This document shows, one piece after another, positions 42,510 to 54,039 of a stretch of 64,000 nucleotides of DNA. The stretch's first letter is position 1. Each line of letters begins with the position of its first letter. Under the pieces are notes generated by a model. That model had not been told where the DNA came from, did no database searches, and saw nothing but the letters and a program-made list of their open reading frames with translations. The stretch comes from Litomosoides sigmodontis. Lineage: Eukaryota; Nematoda; Chromadorea; Rhabditida; Onchocercidae. The position numbers were made by a program, and so were the translations under genes. The stretch spans positions 8,313,898 through 8,377,897 of the forward strand of contig OY718808.1 in NCBI GenBank assembly GCA_963070105.1. Direction: 5' to 3'.

Positions 42510-42700
42510 ACCGAGCACGTGCTGCAAATTAGCATACGGCGACAGTGTGAAAGTGAGGATGCACGGCAGGGTACAGTCCTCAGCGCTCATGGCGCACGTG
42601 ACCTTCGGTCGCGATTTACTTGTATCAGCGCATTTCAGGGGTGTTAGGGAGGGAAAGAAGCGGGTGGGTTTGCGACGTTATAGCGAGTGCTATGACACCG
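42510..42700. other. GC-rich tract directly after the tRNA
   Basis: About 190 bp markedly richer in G+C than anything nearby, with short self-complementary pieces such as TAGCGAGTGCTA. No protein family recognised. It could be an RNA gene, the body of a tRNA-derived repeat, or unusual sequence with no function. Confidence 0.4.
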
Positions 42701-43349
42701 GAATGCTTAGTCTACAAATTAGCTTAGTATTAGTCTTATCCGAAAATCTCTGATCTATGTGACTGCGACAATAGGTTACAGCCGTGAAGTAGCAATTCAA
42801 TTAGTTTAACTTTTCAAACATACTGCTTAACTGCTATCGAGCTGAATAAAACTGAAATTCAAAAATTGAATTCCACTAAATTAAAGGCCAATTATCCTTT
42901 AAACTTACTTCTTTTTACTGGTAGAGTTGGTTTTTTTTCTCCCACCCAATAGTGGAATTTAGCGAAGAGTTTAATACTTTCAGAGTCAATGACTAATCAG
43001 ATATTTTTTTGCAATTATTTTTTACTTAATTTTTAAGAGTTTATTTTGGGGGAGGAATAATTGAAATAGTGAAATTATTATTAAATGAATATCAGACGAC
43101 TAACAAACGCAATGTTTCTATCATCCGTTATATCATTTGATAAATGACAAATGAATTTCCACTCGTCTCGTACGTCAAAAGCGATAGACTGGTAAATGAA
43201 ACGTGATTTATCGAGAAGCATGCATCTATTACGTGAATATCACTTCATCGCACTACAACACAACCATTTCTTCCCACTTTATTTTAACATAAGTGTCATG
43301 CTTCCTTGAAATTTTGCAAAATCTTTGAATTCCAACTTTACATTTACCG

Positions 43350-43376
43350 CCCCCCCCCCCCCCCCCCAAAAAAAAA
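43350..43376. repeat. C18 homopolymer followed by A9
   Basis: Eighteen consecutive C then nine A. Long poly-C/poly-G runs are rare in AT-rich DNA; the G strand could form a quadruplex. Homopolymer length may be a sequencing artefact. Confidence 0.9.
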
Positions 43377-44107
43377 TGAATAATAAATACGTCGATGAAT
43401 AAAATTTGCAAAATTGCTTGAGTAGAATTAATCTGACCTATGTCAATTGTGGAATAAAGTTAGTTATTTACCGCCTAAGCTTATTTACTACGTTTTTGCT
43501 TAAATCGTGCATTGTTAATTCAATATGTGTTCCTTACAACAGTATCAGATCTGAATAGAATTTCAAAAAATTACCATAAATCAATGTTTTTGAAGCCTTT
43601 TGCGCCTAACGAAGTTAGTTAACCTTATTCTCTAAGTTATTTTGCAAAAATGACCACAACACCTTAGACTTATCTACCTTAGACTTTAGACTTATTTGCG
43701 TCACAGTCCGAATTGCATTTTCATAAGCGAAATATTATCATCTGAAAAATTGCAAAGAAGAAAACAAATTAATGCACTTCATTTTTTTCTCGCATTTCAT
43801 ACCGCTTCTATTAGATTCCCGAAAAGCACATTAGCTCCATTTATCGAGTAGCTTCACTGAATGTTCAAATGCCACCAGATAATTTCAATAAATTATTAGT
43901 TGTAGCCAAAGGTCAATTTGTTTAAAACTCACGCAAAAAACAGTGATACATCTTAATAATTGCTCAAAGAGGTAAATTCTTCCTCTCCGTGCAAACTTCT
44001 CTCTCTCACAGCTTGCACAAAATGATAAGAGAGGTACAGGTACGCAGGATGGAATGACTGATAAGACCATCGTTGCTTATCATCTAAATCTCCCAATTTT
44101 CTTCGTA

Positions 44108-44141
44108 ATTTCTCTCTCTCTCTCTCTCCCTCTCTCGCAAG
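44108..44141. repeat. (CT)n microsatellite
   Basis: Pyrimidine-only CT run in the gene-poor region, no coding content. Confidence 0.8.
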
Positions 44142-47100
44142 GTTTAACGATGAAATTGTGCATTTTTCATGGCTAACTTTTATGTGTTAAATAAATAGGA
44201 AGATGAAATGCATATGTAATAGCAAACTCCCACTTTTATCACTTTGAGCTTTCACAAATTACTCAATTTAATGATGCATTTGATTTCTTGCTCGTTTAAC
44301 TTTCCAATCACTCCACACAGTTAATTAATTTTTAATTTCAAATTAGACTTAGCTTCCCATTCAGCTAACTAGCTTCAACTTGCACCAAAAACATTCTCAT
44401 TTTGTAATCTTGCAGTCGTTCCTGACAGAAATGCTTCACTGTACGTGACAATTATAATTTAAATTAATTTTGACAAAATCTAAAATGGTACTAATCAATG
44501 GATCTAAGACACATAAAGTGCTTAGCCTTACTGCGCGCAGTACTTAATTCCTCCAAGCTCATCGGTGTAAAATATTTTATTTGCAATATTTCACAAATTA
44601 TAATCACTCTATTAATGAACATCGGGTTCGAAATTTTCATTTCTGCACCAAAATATTTTTTCAGTTTCAATTCCACCAATTTATTCAGCAACTGTTTTTT
44701 TGTGTGATGGCAAAGGAAGTGCTTGGAGAAATCAAATATTCAAGGTAATAATTTCTAAATTTCATAAACTAAAAGATTCTCATAATTTTTAGGATAAAAA
44801 ACAGTGAGATTGAAATTTCCAAACAATATAAACAATTGAATTCAAGTAAAAGAATGCTGGATGTTCAATGAATGATGCAAGAAGGAGGAAGATATTGAAA
44901 TGTTTAAAGCAAAAATATTTTTCATCAAACATCGCCGTCATTCCTCCTCGTCTTTTGCCCGGTCAATTGCGCAATCCTTTCATGTTGTTTAGGAGGAAGA
45001 GAAGCCGTTGCTTTTATTTATAGAAAATCTCCAAACATGGAATTAAGCGATTGTTTACGAGTAACTGAATTGAATTTAAACCTTGCGCGGTAATGTGAAA
45101 GAATAAACCCATTCAGCCATAGTTTTCCATCTCATTAGTTTTAGCTATTCACAAATAACAACAAAAAAAAAGCGTAGATAGGCGGAAAAGTGTCCGTTAA
45201 TTTTTCATGCCACATCATTCAAACAAAAAAAAGAAACGAAAAATTTTCATACACGATCTCTGATCATTTTAGTGTGCAAGATTTTAATCAGTTTTAATGA
45301 ATTGCTTCAAAATTTAGTCATTGGTTTTAACTTCGATCGCCAAAAGCTCAACAATTCGTTGTGCAAACATTTGTTGTTGCTAAAGGTCATTTTGTTTTTA
45401 GCTGTTAAAATTCAATTATTCACGCTAGTGTATTACTTCGTTTCAAACCCATAGAAAAGAATGCATACATTTTGTTGAAAATTATTTATTCTCTCAAAAA
45501 TGCTATGGAATATTTTATCTTTCATAAGCACTTTGCTACCATATTACTCGTTACTTCAATATTTTCCTCACATTTTTAAAATTTTAAGTTAGATTTCAAT
45601 GCCATTTACATTCCATTTTTTTTGTAAGAAAAAAACGCATTAGTTAGGAGAAGTTACGGAAGGCAAACTAAACTATCCATCAAATGATAATTTTCTTGAA
45701 TAGTTTGTGAAAAAAAGAAACACTTTTTTAAATATGTCTACAGCAATAAATTTCATCATAAATTCAATTAAATTAAATTAAGCTAAAATTACAAAGTGTT
45801 CGCGTCTGTTTTCAGGAAAACACGTTTTTTATTTCTTCACGTTTTACTTTCATTACTGCATAATAACTGTTCGCTCGTTCTACCGTATTCTCCTGGTCGA
45901 AATTTAAGTGATTTTGCATATCAAGCAAACTGTCGCAACTACTGCGCTATTGTCGGAAAAGTTCTAAAATGCACAGAGATCTTTAAGTGATGAGTGATGG
46001 TCAGATAATTAAATAGCTTTAATTAATTTAATCATTTTAGCAATTTAATCAATTTACTCCCTCATCCTAACATCATACAGACAAAAACAAAACAGGAAGA
46101 AAAAGTAGGCAATTAGGAAAGGATTAATTAATAAGCGGTGCATTAAATAGCATGAATAATAGGAGGAGATGATTCATCGAACAATGTTGTTGATTGAAAT
46201 GAAGCGGCGGTAGCGCAACGAAATTGCTTGATTAGCAGGAAACCTGTTTTGCAGTGCGCAAACTTATTATTTTAGAAATTTGCTCATTCAACGGCGACAA
46301 GCTTTTTGCATGAGCTTCACAGTTCAATTCATAATTTTCTCACTTCATCTCCCATTCAATCTCATCGTCGTAGCCTAGCACTTAGTGCTTTGCTGGTCGG
46401 CAAAATTTCTCCCATCGTAGCTTCCGTAATTTTCAAATAATTTTGCATTACCTTGAAGTAAGCAGTGAATTTTTTTTCACATTTAGTCTCATTTCTAGCA
46501 AAAATTTACTTCCCTCATTAAGTATTATGTTATTATTTTATTTTTTCAATTTTTTTTTCCATTTTCTATTGCAAATTATCAAATGTAATAAAATTGAGGC
46601 AAATAAAATTCTGTGTTTCGAAATCTTCAAAATATGCCGTTTTTTTTCCGTGATCGATAGTGTGTGTAAGTGGTAAAACTAACTAACTGCTCCAGTGCGA
46701 ATCAAGTTTCTGATGTGTGAAGCAAGAAAAGAAAAGTTTTTGAAATAGTCGAAATCGAATGTCTTCCATTATTTCCACTCATTAAAAATTCCAGTTAAAG
46801 TTATAATTTTATAGGCATTCAATTTCGAAGTGATTTCAGCGGCGAAAATTTTAGTATTAACAACCTTTAGGTAACTTGTAAGAAATTATTAAATATTTTA
46901 CGGAAATGAAAAAAGAGGGGCAACAGAGTGATAATCTTTTTAAGACTAAAAATCAAATGTTGAGGATTGGGAGTAATGAAAATTGCTGGCAAAATTTAAT
47001 TTATTGCATATCAGGTTTTTTTCCCATTGTGCAAATCAGCTTCTCTTTTATAGGCATCATTTGTGAGGGGGTGAGACTGTGAAAATTTCACTAACGATCG

Positions 47101-47306
47101 GTGGGTATTGTCGTTGTGTTTGCTGTCCTGAAATCACAATGAGCCAAAGGTCAATTTAGACAAGCAAATAGATCTCTTTCAAAGGCCTCCCTCCACTTTA
47201 AAAGAAAATCAAATAATTTTTGCAGTAGCAACACTTCAACCTTTCATTGCGTAGGCAAAGTGTGCAAAATCCTTTCTATCATTTTTCCTTCAACTTATTT
47301 AGGCCA

Positions 47307-47307
<1 letters not shown>

Positions 47308-47368
<61 letters not shown>

Positions 47369-47428
47369 GTGTGTGTGCGTGTGTGTGTGTGCGTGTGTGT
47401 GTGTGCGTGTGTGTGTGTGTGTGTGTGT
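47308..47428. repeat. (TG)n array with regularly spaced GC units
   Basis: A 121-bp TG array. C replaces T at 47364, 47378, 47392 and 47406, exactly 14 bp apart, so part of it is a 14-bp higher-order repeat. Confidence 0.92.
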
Positions 47429-47950
47429 AAACGAAGGCAACCATAAATTAAGCTGAACTGCGAAGTAAGCTAAAAAGAAAAGCAAATTACTTTTTATAGT
47501 AATAAGCCCGAATTTTGACCTCCAATTTCTGAACTCATTTCATCCGACTTTTTCTAAGACTGAAAAAAGACTAGCAGTTTCTTGATTAGCTTATGTAATT
47601 TGTGCTCGGACACTATGTGACCGATGTGATGTGATAAAATAGAAATTCGTCTTTGTTTTGTATCAATCATATGATATTTATGCGATTCAAAAATTTTCCA
47701 ACTTCCGATTCTTTCTAATCAATTGCCGATGCATGTAGCTAACAGCGTTGCGTGGAATTTCTGACATTTTACTTTTCAAAATGTCTCGTCGGTGGCATAC
47801 GGAATACTATTAAACAATATAATATCATAATAAAATTATTATCGTGTAAGGCATTTGAAGCCATTTCAGCCATCTGAAATAAATTATTCAGTTCTCGCAA
47901 ATTTTTTAATTCATTTCTTAGCATTGTCATTGTTGATACCATTATTATCT

Positions 47951-48108
47951 ATTAATTAATTAATTAATTTACTTATTTATTTAATGCTAAGAAATAAATA
48001 AATAAATAAATAATAAATAATAAATAAACAATAAATAATAAATAATAAATAATAAATAATAAATAATAAATAATAAATTAAATAAATAAATAAATTAGAT
48101 AAATATAA

Positions 48109-48195
<87 letters not shown>

Positions 48196-48240
48196 CTAAA
48201 TTAATTAATTAATTAATTAATTAATTAATTAATTAATTTA
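47951..48240. repeat. AAAT/AATT tetranucleotide array with inverted arms
   Basis: Left arm of ATTA units then TTATTTATTTA (47951-47983), a central AAAT/AAATAAT array (about 47990-48195), and a right arm of AATA then AATT units (to 48240). The left arm is nearly the reverse complement of the right arm, so the whole block can fold back. AT-rich trinucleotide-like sequence continues to about 48430. Confidence 0.9.
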
Positions 48241-50008
48241 TTATTATTATGATTATTGTTATTAAATTAATATTAATTCGTTATTATTATTCATTGTTAT
48301 CATTTTCGTTGCTGTCGTGTCATTATCATTGTTATTAGTCAATTATTAATAATTATCATTTAATTAATCAATTATTATTTATTATGATGGCGTCGTCGTT
48401 GTTTGTTATTGCCAATGATATTAAATAAGAATGTCGTTCCTTTTAACGATATAAAGAGATGCTGAAATTTTTAAATTGGCCCGTCACTGATTGCTGATAG
48501 CTTAAAATGTCAAAAAGTAGTAGCATAGCAAAAAGACGTATGTTGCACCTCATGAATTATCGCTCAGTACCATTTACTGATAACAATAATCGAATAGTTT
48601 TAATTCAAAAAAGACGCAAGCAAAATTTCCGATCATTTATTTATGAGATATGAAGTACAATGATGCAATTGGACAGTGAAGAAATCATGCGATCTTTGAT
48701 GTTCAACTTTTTGATGTTTCAAGCGACCAAATCGAATGGAATTTGCTTCAGTAATGCAAGAAAACCATCGAAAGTGTTTTAATTCGTTTGACTTCTCCTC
48801 CCAAATTCGACGTCATTTCATTTTGCGTCATAGCATTTGTTTGTTCACTTCCGCCTTCAGTAGTTCACCTCTTAAACGTTGGATAAGTTGTACGCAAATA
48901 GTCTACGTTAACAGGTTAGCAGTTCGTAGTGGCGAAAATTAAAGTAATCCTAAAATACAACCACTCCCTAATTTGAGGTAAAGTAAAAAGTGTGTTTGTA
49001 ACAGTGATATGATGGGCAAACTTCAAAATTTCCTCTTTTCCAGCAACAAAAGCTCAGATGCACTGATCGGAAATTCTATCTCTTTCTAATGACAGTTGTT
49101 AACAGCAAGTGGTTAGCAATGGATTGCAAATGTGTGGTATCAGTAGAAGTTATCAGAGCCTTTTTTTTGAAAAAAGTAATTCTAAGTCGTACTATTGCCT
49201 TTCAACGAGAAATTTCATGCTATTATCAGTTCTGTAACTTCGTTTGATCTTTACGTGCTTCATCCATCTCATCATTTTTGAATTCTCTTGCACCGTTCGT
49301 CTTTGCGATCAGCTAACCGAATTTATCCATTGCTAATTTTGCAATTTGTAATTTCATTCTTTTGAGTTTCATCTGCTAACTCGACAAGGCTTATCCTTTT
49401 CCTAACCACATACGGCTTGTTCTATGTTCGCTTTTTTTTTAACAACAAAAAAGTTCCGTGTTGGAACACGTTTAAGTGATGACGTGCGATGAGTGAATGA
49501 TGGAAAAGATTGAGAAAAAAGATCGAGAATAGAAAATACGAAATTTACACCTGGAAATTCTAGTTGTATCTTTTGATTTACGCTTACACACAACGTAAAA
49601 CTTCGTTAACTGATTGCTTTCAACTGACTGAATTTTTTATTGAAAAAAAAGTTCGTCTTTTTTTTAATCTTTTAAAAAAATTGCTGCTCTACCTATATGT
49701 GTCTGTATTTGTTAAAAATAAAAAATTATCATTTGTATGTTTTTGAAAATCACTTTTTTGCTTCTTAGTTATGGACAGAGAAGAATTGATATAAAACAGT
49801 TGATGTTTGATAGAGCAATAATTTCAATTCAAAACACTATATATTTCATTTGACAGCATAACAAAATTTGCTGATTAGAGCCCAAGCTGAATGGATTTCA
49901 GTATTTGTTAACTGAATTTCTTTGGAATTTATTTTTAAGATTTAGCATTTTTGAATGCGTTCTTTTTCCAGCAAATAGCAAATAATTTTTGATGAAAGTT
50001 AAATGAAA

Positions 50009-50018
50009 TAATTTGTAG
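50009..50018 (+). promoter_or_regulatory. Candidate trans-splice acceptor of the zinc transporter
   Basis: TAATTTGTAG ends 4 nt before the start codon at 50023. Without cDNA it could instead be an ordinary acceptor of an unseen upstream exon. Confidence 0.4.
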
Positions 50019-50022
50019 GCTG

Positions 50023-53000
50023 ATGTCTCATGATCGATTGGAAACGGCGCAAAATGTCGCAAACCGCATAGAAAGCATTAATGATGATGGTGAGCCACTG
50101 TATTACTGTGATAGAGATTATAAATTGGACGCTAATACCAGGTGTGCAAAATCTGTGCAATTTACAATTTTAATCTAAAATGGAAAAATTGATCAGTACA
50201 TTGCCAATTAACCTATGAATATCGATTACGGTAGTTGTTGTATGACTGTTTTAAATGCTTATTTTGCTTCCATTTTTATTTCACCAGCCAAAATTTAATA
50301 AATCAAAAGACAAATGAAATTATTGCTCTTTCTCTGATTGATTTCGCTTTCTTAACTTTACTTAAACAATTTTGCGTCAGAAATTTTTGACATTATCGAT
50401 TAATTTTAATTTCAAAAATAATTTGACATTTTTGCTTTTCTTGTATTGCAGAAAAGCAGAACGATCGCTTTATGCGGTATCAGCGGTTACAGTGATATTT
50501 ATAATAATTGAATTCTTGGGTGGTTACTTTGCTAACAGCTTGGCAATTATGACCGATGCTGGTCATATGGTCTCTGATTTGCTAAGTTTTTGTGTTGCTA
50601 TTGTTGCTATTAAATTGGCGCAACGTAAGCCAACGAAACTTTTGCCATTCGGATATTACAGAGCTGAAATATTAGGCGCGTTAATTAGGTGTGACATATT
50701 ACTCATTTAATTTATTAATTAATAGTAGCTAAATAAAAAACAAAATTAATTTGGAATCTTTCTGCCATAAAAATTAAATTTTACTGATTTAATTCATTAA
50801 TTAATAGTAGCTAAGCAAAAAACGGAATATTTTTCCAAATTAATTGAAATTTAACAGTATTAAATTTTAATAATTTTTTTCATTTTTCAGTGTAGTGATG
50901 ATTTGGGCACTAACAGCCATACTTGTTTACGCAGCTATTGAAAGGGTAATTGAGCAAGATTTTGACGTAGACGCAAACGTGATGCTGTATACGGCAGCGA
51001 TAAGTGTCCTATTTAATATTATTATGGGCCTTATTTTACATTTTGGAAAAACAACACATTCGCATTTTGGTGTATCACATAGTCACGGAAGTGAGAAAAC
51101 ATTTCCCAATGATCTTGAGGTTATGATTTTTTATTTAATTAGCAATTTTAAACAATTCATTCGCTTTCAAATTTAAGTTGAAATATGGGAAATGATAATT
51201 AATTGATATTTTAGAATGGTTCGTGTAAGGTTTATCAAAATACTACGAAGGATATGAGATGTGAGCAGGACAGTAATGCGAATATCATTAAAACGGTGAA
51301 TGTTACCACCGATCATGACAATAATGTGTTGGAGTTTTGAGTTAGTTGAATTCATCAAATGCCTGTAAAATTCATGTAGAAAGAAAAAAAATACTTTTTG
51401 CATGAATTTTAGAGTGTTTTAGCTTAACGATAACTTTGTAAAGGATTAATTACACAATTGGGTATGCAGTAATCGTTGAAATTAATTAGTTAAAAGTATG
51501 ATACCTAATTATAACTAGCAAAGTGCAGAAGTTTTAAGATCATGAAATCAAAGAAAATGAATTATCCAGTAGAGGCAAAAATTCTTATTGCTTAATCGAC
51601 GTCAGGATTCTGAAACGTTGCCAACGTCATTTTGCATTTTAAAAATTCATTAATAGCACAGTTTGAATGAAAGCCATCGAAAAGTACAATTAATCAATAT
51701 ATTAACCAAAGTTAACTAAATATAAATTAAACAAGTTAACTAAAAAAATAATATAATTTAGTAATTGAAATTTCATTTAGGGTAATATCAATATTCGAGC
51801 AGCATTTGTTCACGTTCTCGGTGACTTGTTACAATCTCTGGGTGTTTTAACGGCTGCGCTAATAATTAAATTTACAGACTATCCACTAGCAGATCCTATC
51901 TGTACATTTCTTTTCTCAATTCTCGTCATGGTGGGCACTTTTTGCATTTAAATATTAATTTTGTTTGAAATTTTTTGATTTCTACTGACAATAGAGCTAG
52001 AAAAGAAAGAGTGCGCCGACCTTTCAGCTCACATCATTTTCGGTAGCTCGAGATTCGATACTTATTCTTATGGAAGCATCCCCTAAACATATCAATGTAG
52101 ACGAGGTGTACAATGAACTATGCGCTATTGAAGGTTTCTGCGGATTTTTTTTTTTTTAAATTTGCAACCTGAAATATAAATTAGAAATTATGCAATAATG
52201 TTGAGCCGATTTCAGTCTTACCAATTCCTTGCTTTGCATGATGACAGCTTAGATTCTTAAAATCGAAAGGTCATGCTGAGGTCACCAATCTGTGATGGGA
52301 GGACGTGTTTATTTTCTTTTCCTATTAGGAAAAAAGAAAATAGAAAAGATAGGACGAAACGAACTATGCCTTAGGCATTGCTGGTATTATTGGTTAAGCG
52401 CTTCGAAGTGACATTTAAATTTCCCTCTCACATTGGGTATTGACCTGAAATAGAATTAGAAATTAGTAGAGTAGTTGTTGCTCTTTCATTCACTTGCATG
52501 CTTAGAGAGGAATTTTTAAGGAGTACGAGATGTGCACTCACTTCGAGTATGGTCATTGACCATAGATAAAATTGCAATATCGGTGCATCTGGACACCGAA
52601 AGAACTTGTGATTCGAGACGTGTGGTGCGTGAAGCTAATGAAAAGTTGAAATCTAAGCATGGAATTCATTTTATCACTATTCAGGTAACTTGCTAGAAAT
52701 GTCGCTTGCTTAAATATAGAGATGAAAGGCAGAGAAATAAAATTCCCAAATATACAGCGGTCAAAATAACTTGCTTGTTCGGATACAAGAGAGTTAATTC
52801 AGATGTTACATCAATAATCAGCAGATTAAAGCGGAGTAATGTTTTGTGAGATTTTATCTAAAAGACGAAAAAAATGTGCTCAAGGATTACATTTCAAATA
52901 ATGTTCTCGATTTCCATACCAATTTTATCTCAAATCTTTTCTTTGAATTTGAAACTTCCGATTTAAAAAAGGAGTGGAATTTTTCAGGCACAGTGCATGT

Positions 53001-53062
53001 GCCACCGGAGCGTTTCACGACAACATTTTCCACTGCAGAAGCAGCAGTCCAAGATGTTCTAA
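50023..53062 (+). CDS. Cation diffusion facilitator (ZnT2/3/8-type zinc transporter)
   Basis: Proton-coupled zinc exporter that loads vesicles or removes zinc from the cytosol, 396 aa. Exons: 50023-50141, 50452-50688, 50891-51119, 51215-51325 (end uncertain), 51781-51930, 52028-52133, 52521-52684, 52988-53062. Six membrane segments are expected and readable. The intramembrane zinc site is complete: Asp/His/Asp in TDAGHMVSD (TM2) and His/Asp in HVLGD (TM5). A His-containing loop ([14 protein letters not shown]) lies between TM4 and TM5, followed by an Asn/Thr-rich stretch, and a cytosolic C-terminal domain ends in HFITIQ. The last exon adds 24 residues beginning AQCMCHR, a Cys-x-Cys-His cluster that could bind metal. 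The family has several worm members (CDF-2, TTM-1); I cannot decide which is orthologous. Confidence 0.93.
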
Positions 53063-53210
53063 GTAGGAAGTCTTTCATCGCAATGCAAATTTTTGGACCA
53101 CTAAATGAGTGATACGGGTTGCAATTTAACACTGTAACGTTTTATAAAAATATCGTGCCTATCAATCGGCAACGGCAAAAGCAGAAAGTGTTACCTCGAA
53201 GAAGTAAGAA

Positions 53211-53216
53211 AATAAA
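53211..53216 (+). terminator. Poly(A) signal of the zinc transporter
   Basis: AATAAA 149 nt after the stop codon at 53062. Confidence 0.6.
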
Positions 53217-54039
53217 GTGATGCTACTGTATTCCATGAGCTAGCTAAACTGAAATTGTTCGGAAGCAGTCAAATAAATTTAGCAACAAGACCTATTTAGA
53301 TGTTCTAAAAATCTTGTGCTGTGGTTGCAAAGTTCTAATGACAAGCCTTTTCCTAAACAGACACAAAAATAAACATCGACTGAAGTCTGCAACGCGTTTA
53401 TCTAAACGTGAAATTCGAAGTAGGGTGGAGGTGGGACATCAATTACCATCATATCTTTGTTCACCTGCTCGCTCAATTCCTACTTGAAACAGTCAAGAAA
53501 CAATGCTTTCAAGAGGAAACAAAAGGCTAACAACAAAAGGCTAACCGACGTGCATAAAAGGCTTAGTTCGAAATTATTACAACCCAGACCTTTCATTTCT
53601 TCAGTCTTTATTTTCTGATTATGCTTATTCCCACTGCCTTGCTGGAATAGTTCCTGTACATTATGACTTATACAGTGTATGAGTATTGCGGCATTGCCTC
53701 TCCATTTATAAGTAGTAAGTCTCCACATAAATTATTATGATAATTTATATATATCAAATCTATCTCTGACGTAGAAATACAAAAACTTAATTTGCAAAAA
53801 AATCAATTAACAATCTGCAGGAGCTCTTCATATAATGTTATAAATCTTCTCGATAAAGTTTCCTCAATTTCGAAAAAGTACATCATTCCTTCTTTAAGGG
53901 TGCCCTGCAAAATACTGTTTGTTATTGACCAACACTTCTATTTAAAAGTAATAAAGATTCATCCTCAATATAAAACTGAATTTCACTTGAAAAAATATGA
54001 ATGCTACAGAAGATATCTTAAATTCAGCAACTGATTTCT
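53217..54039. other. Convergent intergenic region
   Basis: Lies between the 3' ends of the zinc transporter and SART1. TTTATT at 53607-53612 (AATAAA on the minus strand) may serve SART1, 430 nt past its stop. No gene seen. Confidence 0.4.

Larger units (their letters stand above)
42701..50010. other. 7.3-kb gene-poor region with simple repeats
   Basis: I see no frame with splice signals and a recognisable family on either strand. The stretch is strongly AT-rich and contains the poly-C, CT, TG and AAAT arrays listed separately. It probably includes the zinc-transporter promoter at its right end. Confidence 0.45.

Noticed and set aside
47247..47485. Open frames over the TG array
   Set aside because: Same artefact: repeat-derived Cys-Val and Thr-His alternation.
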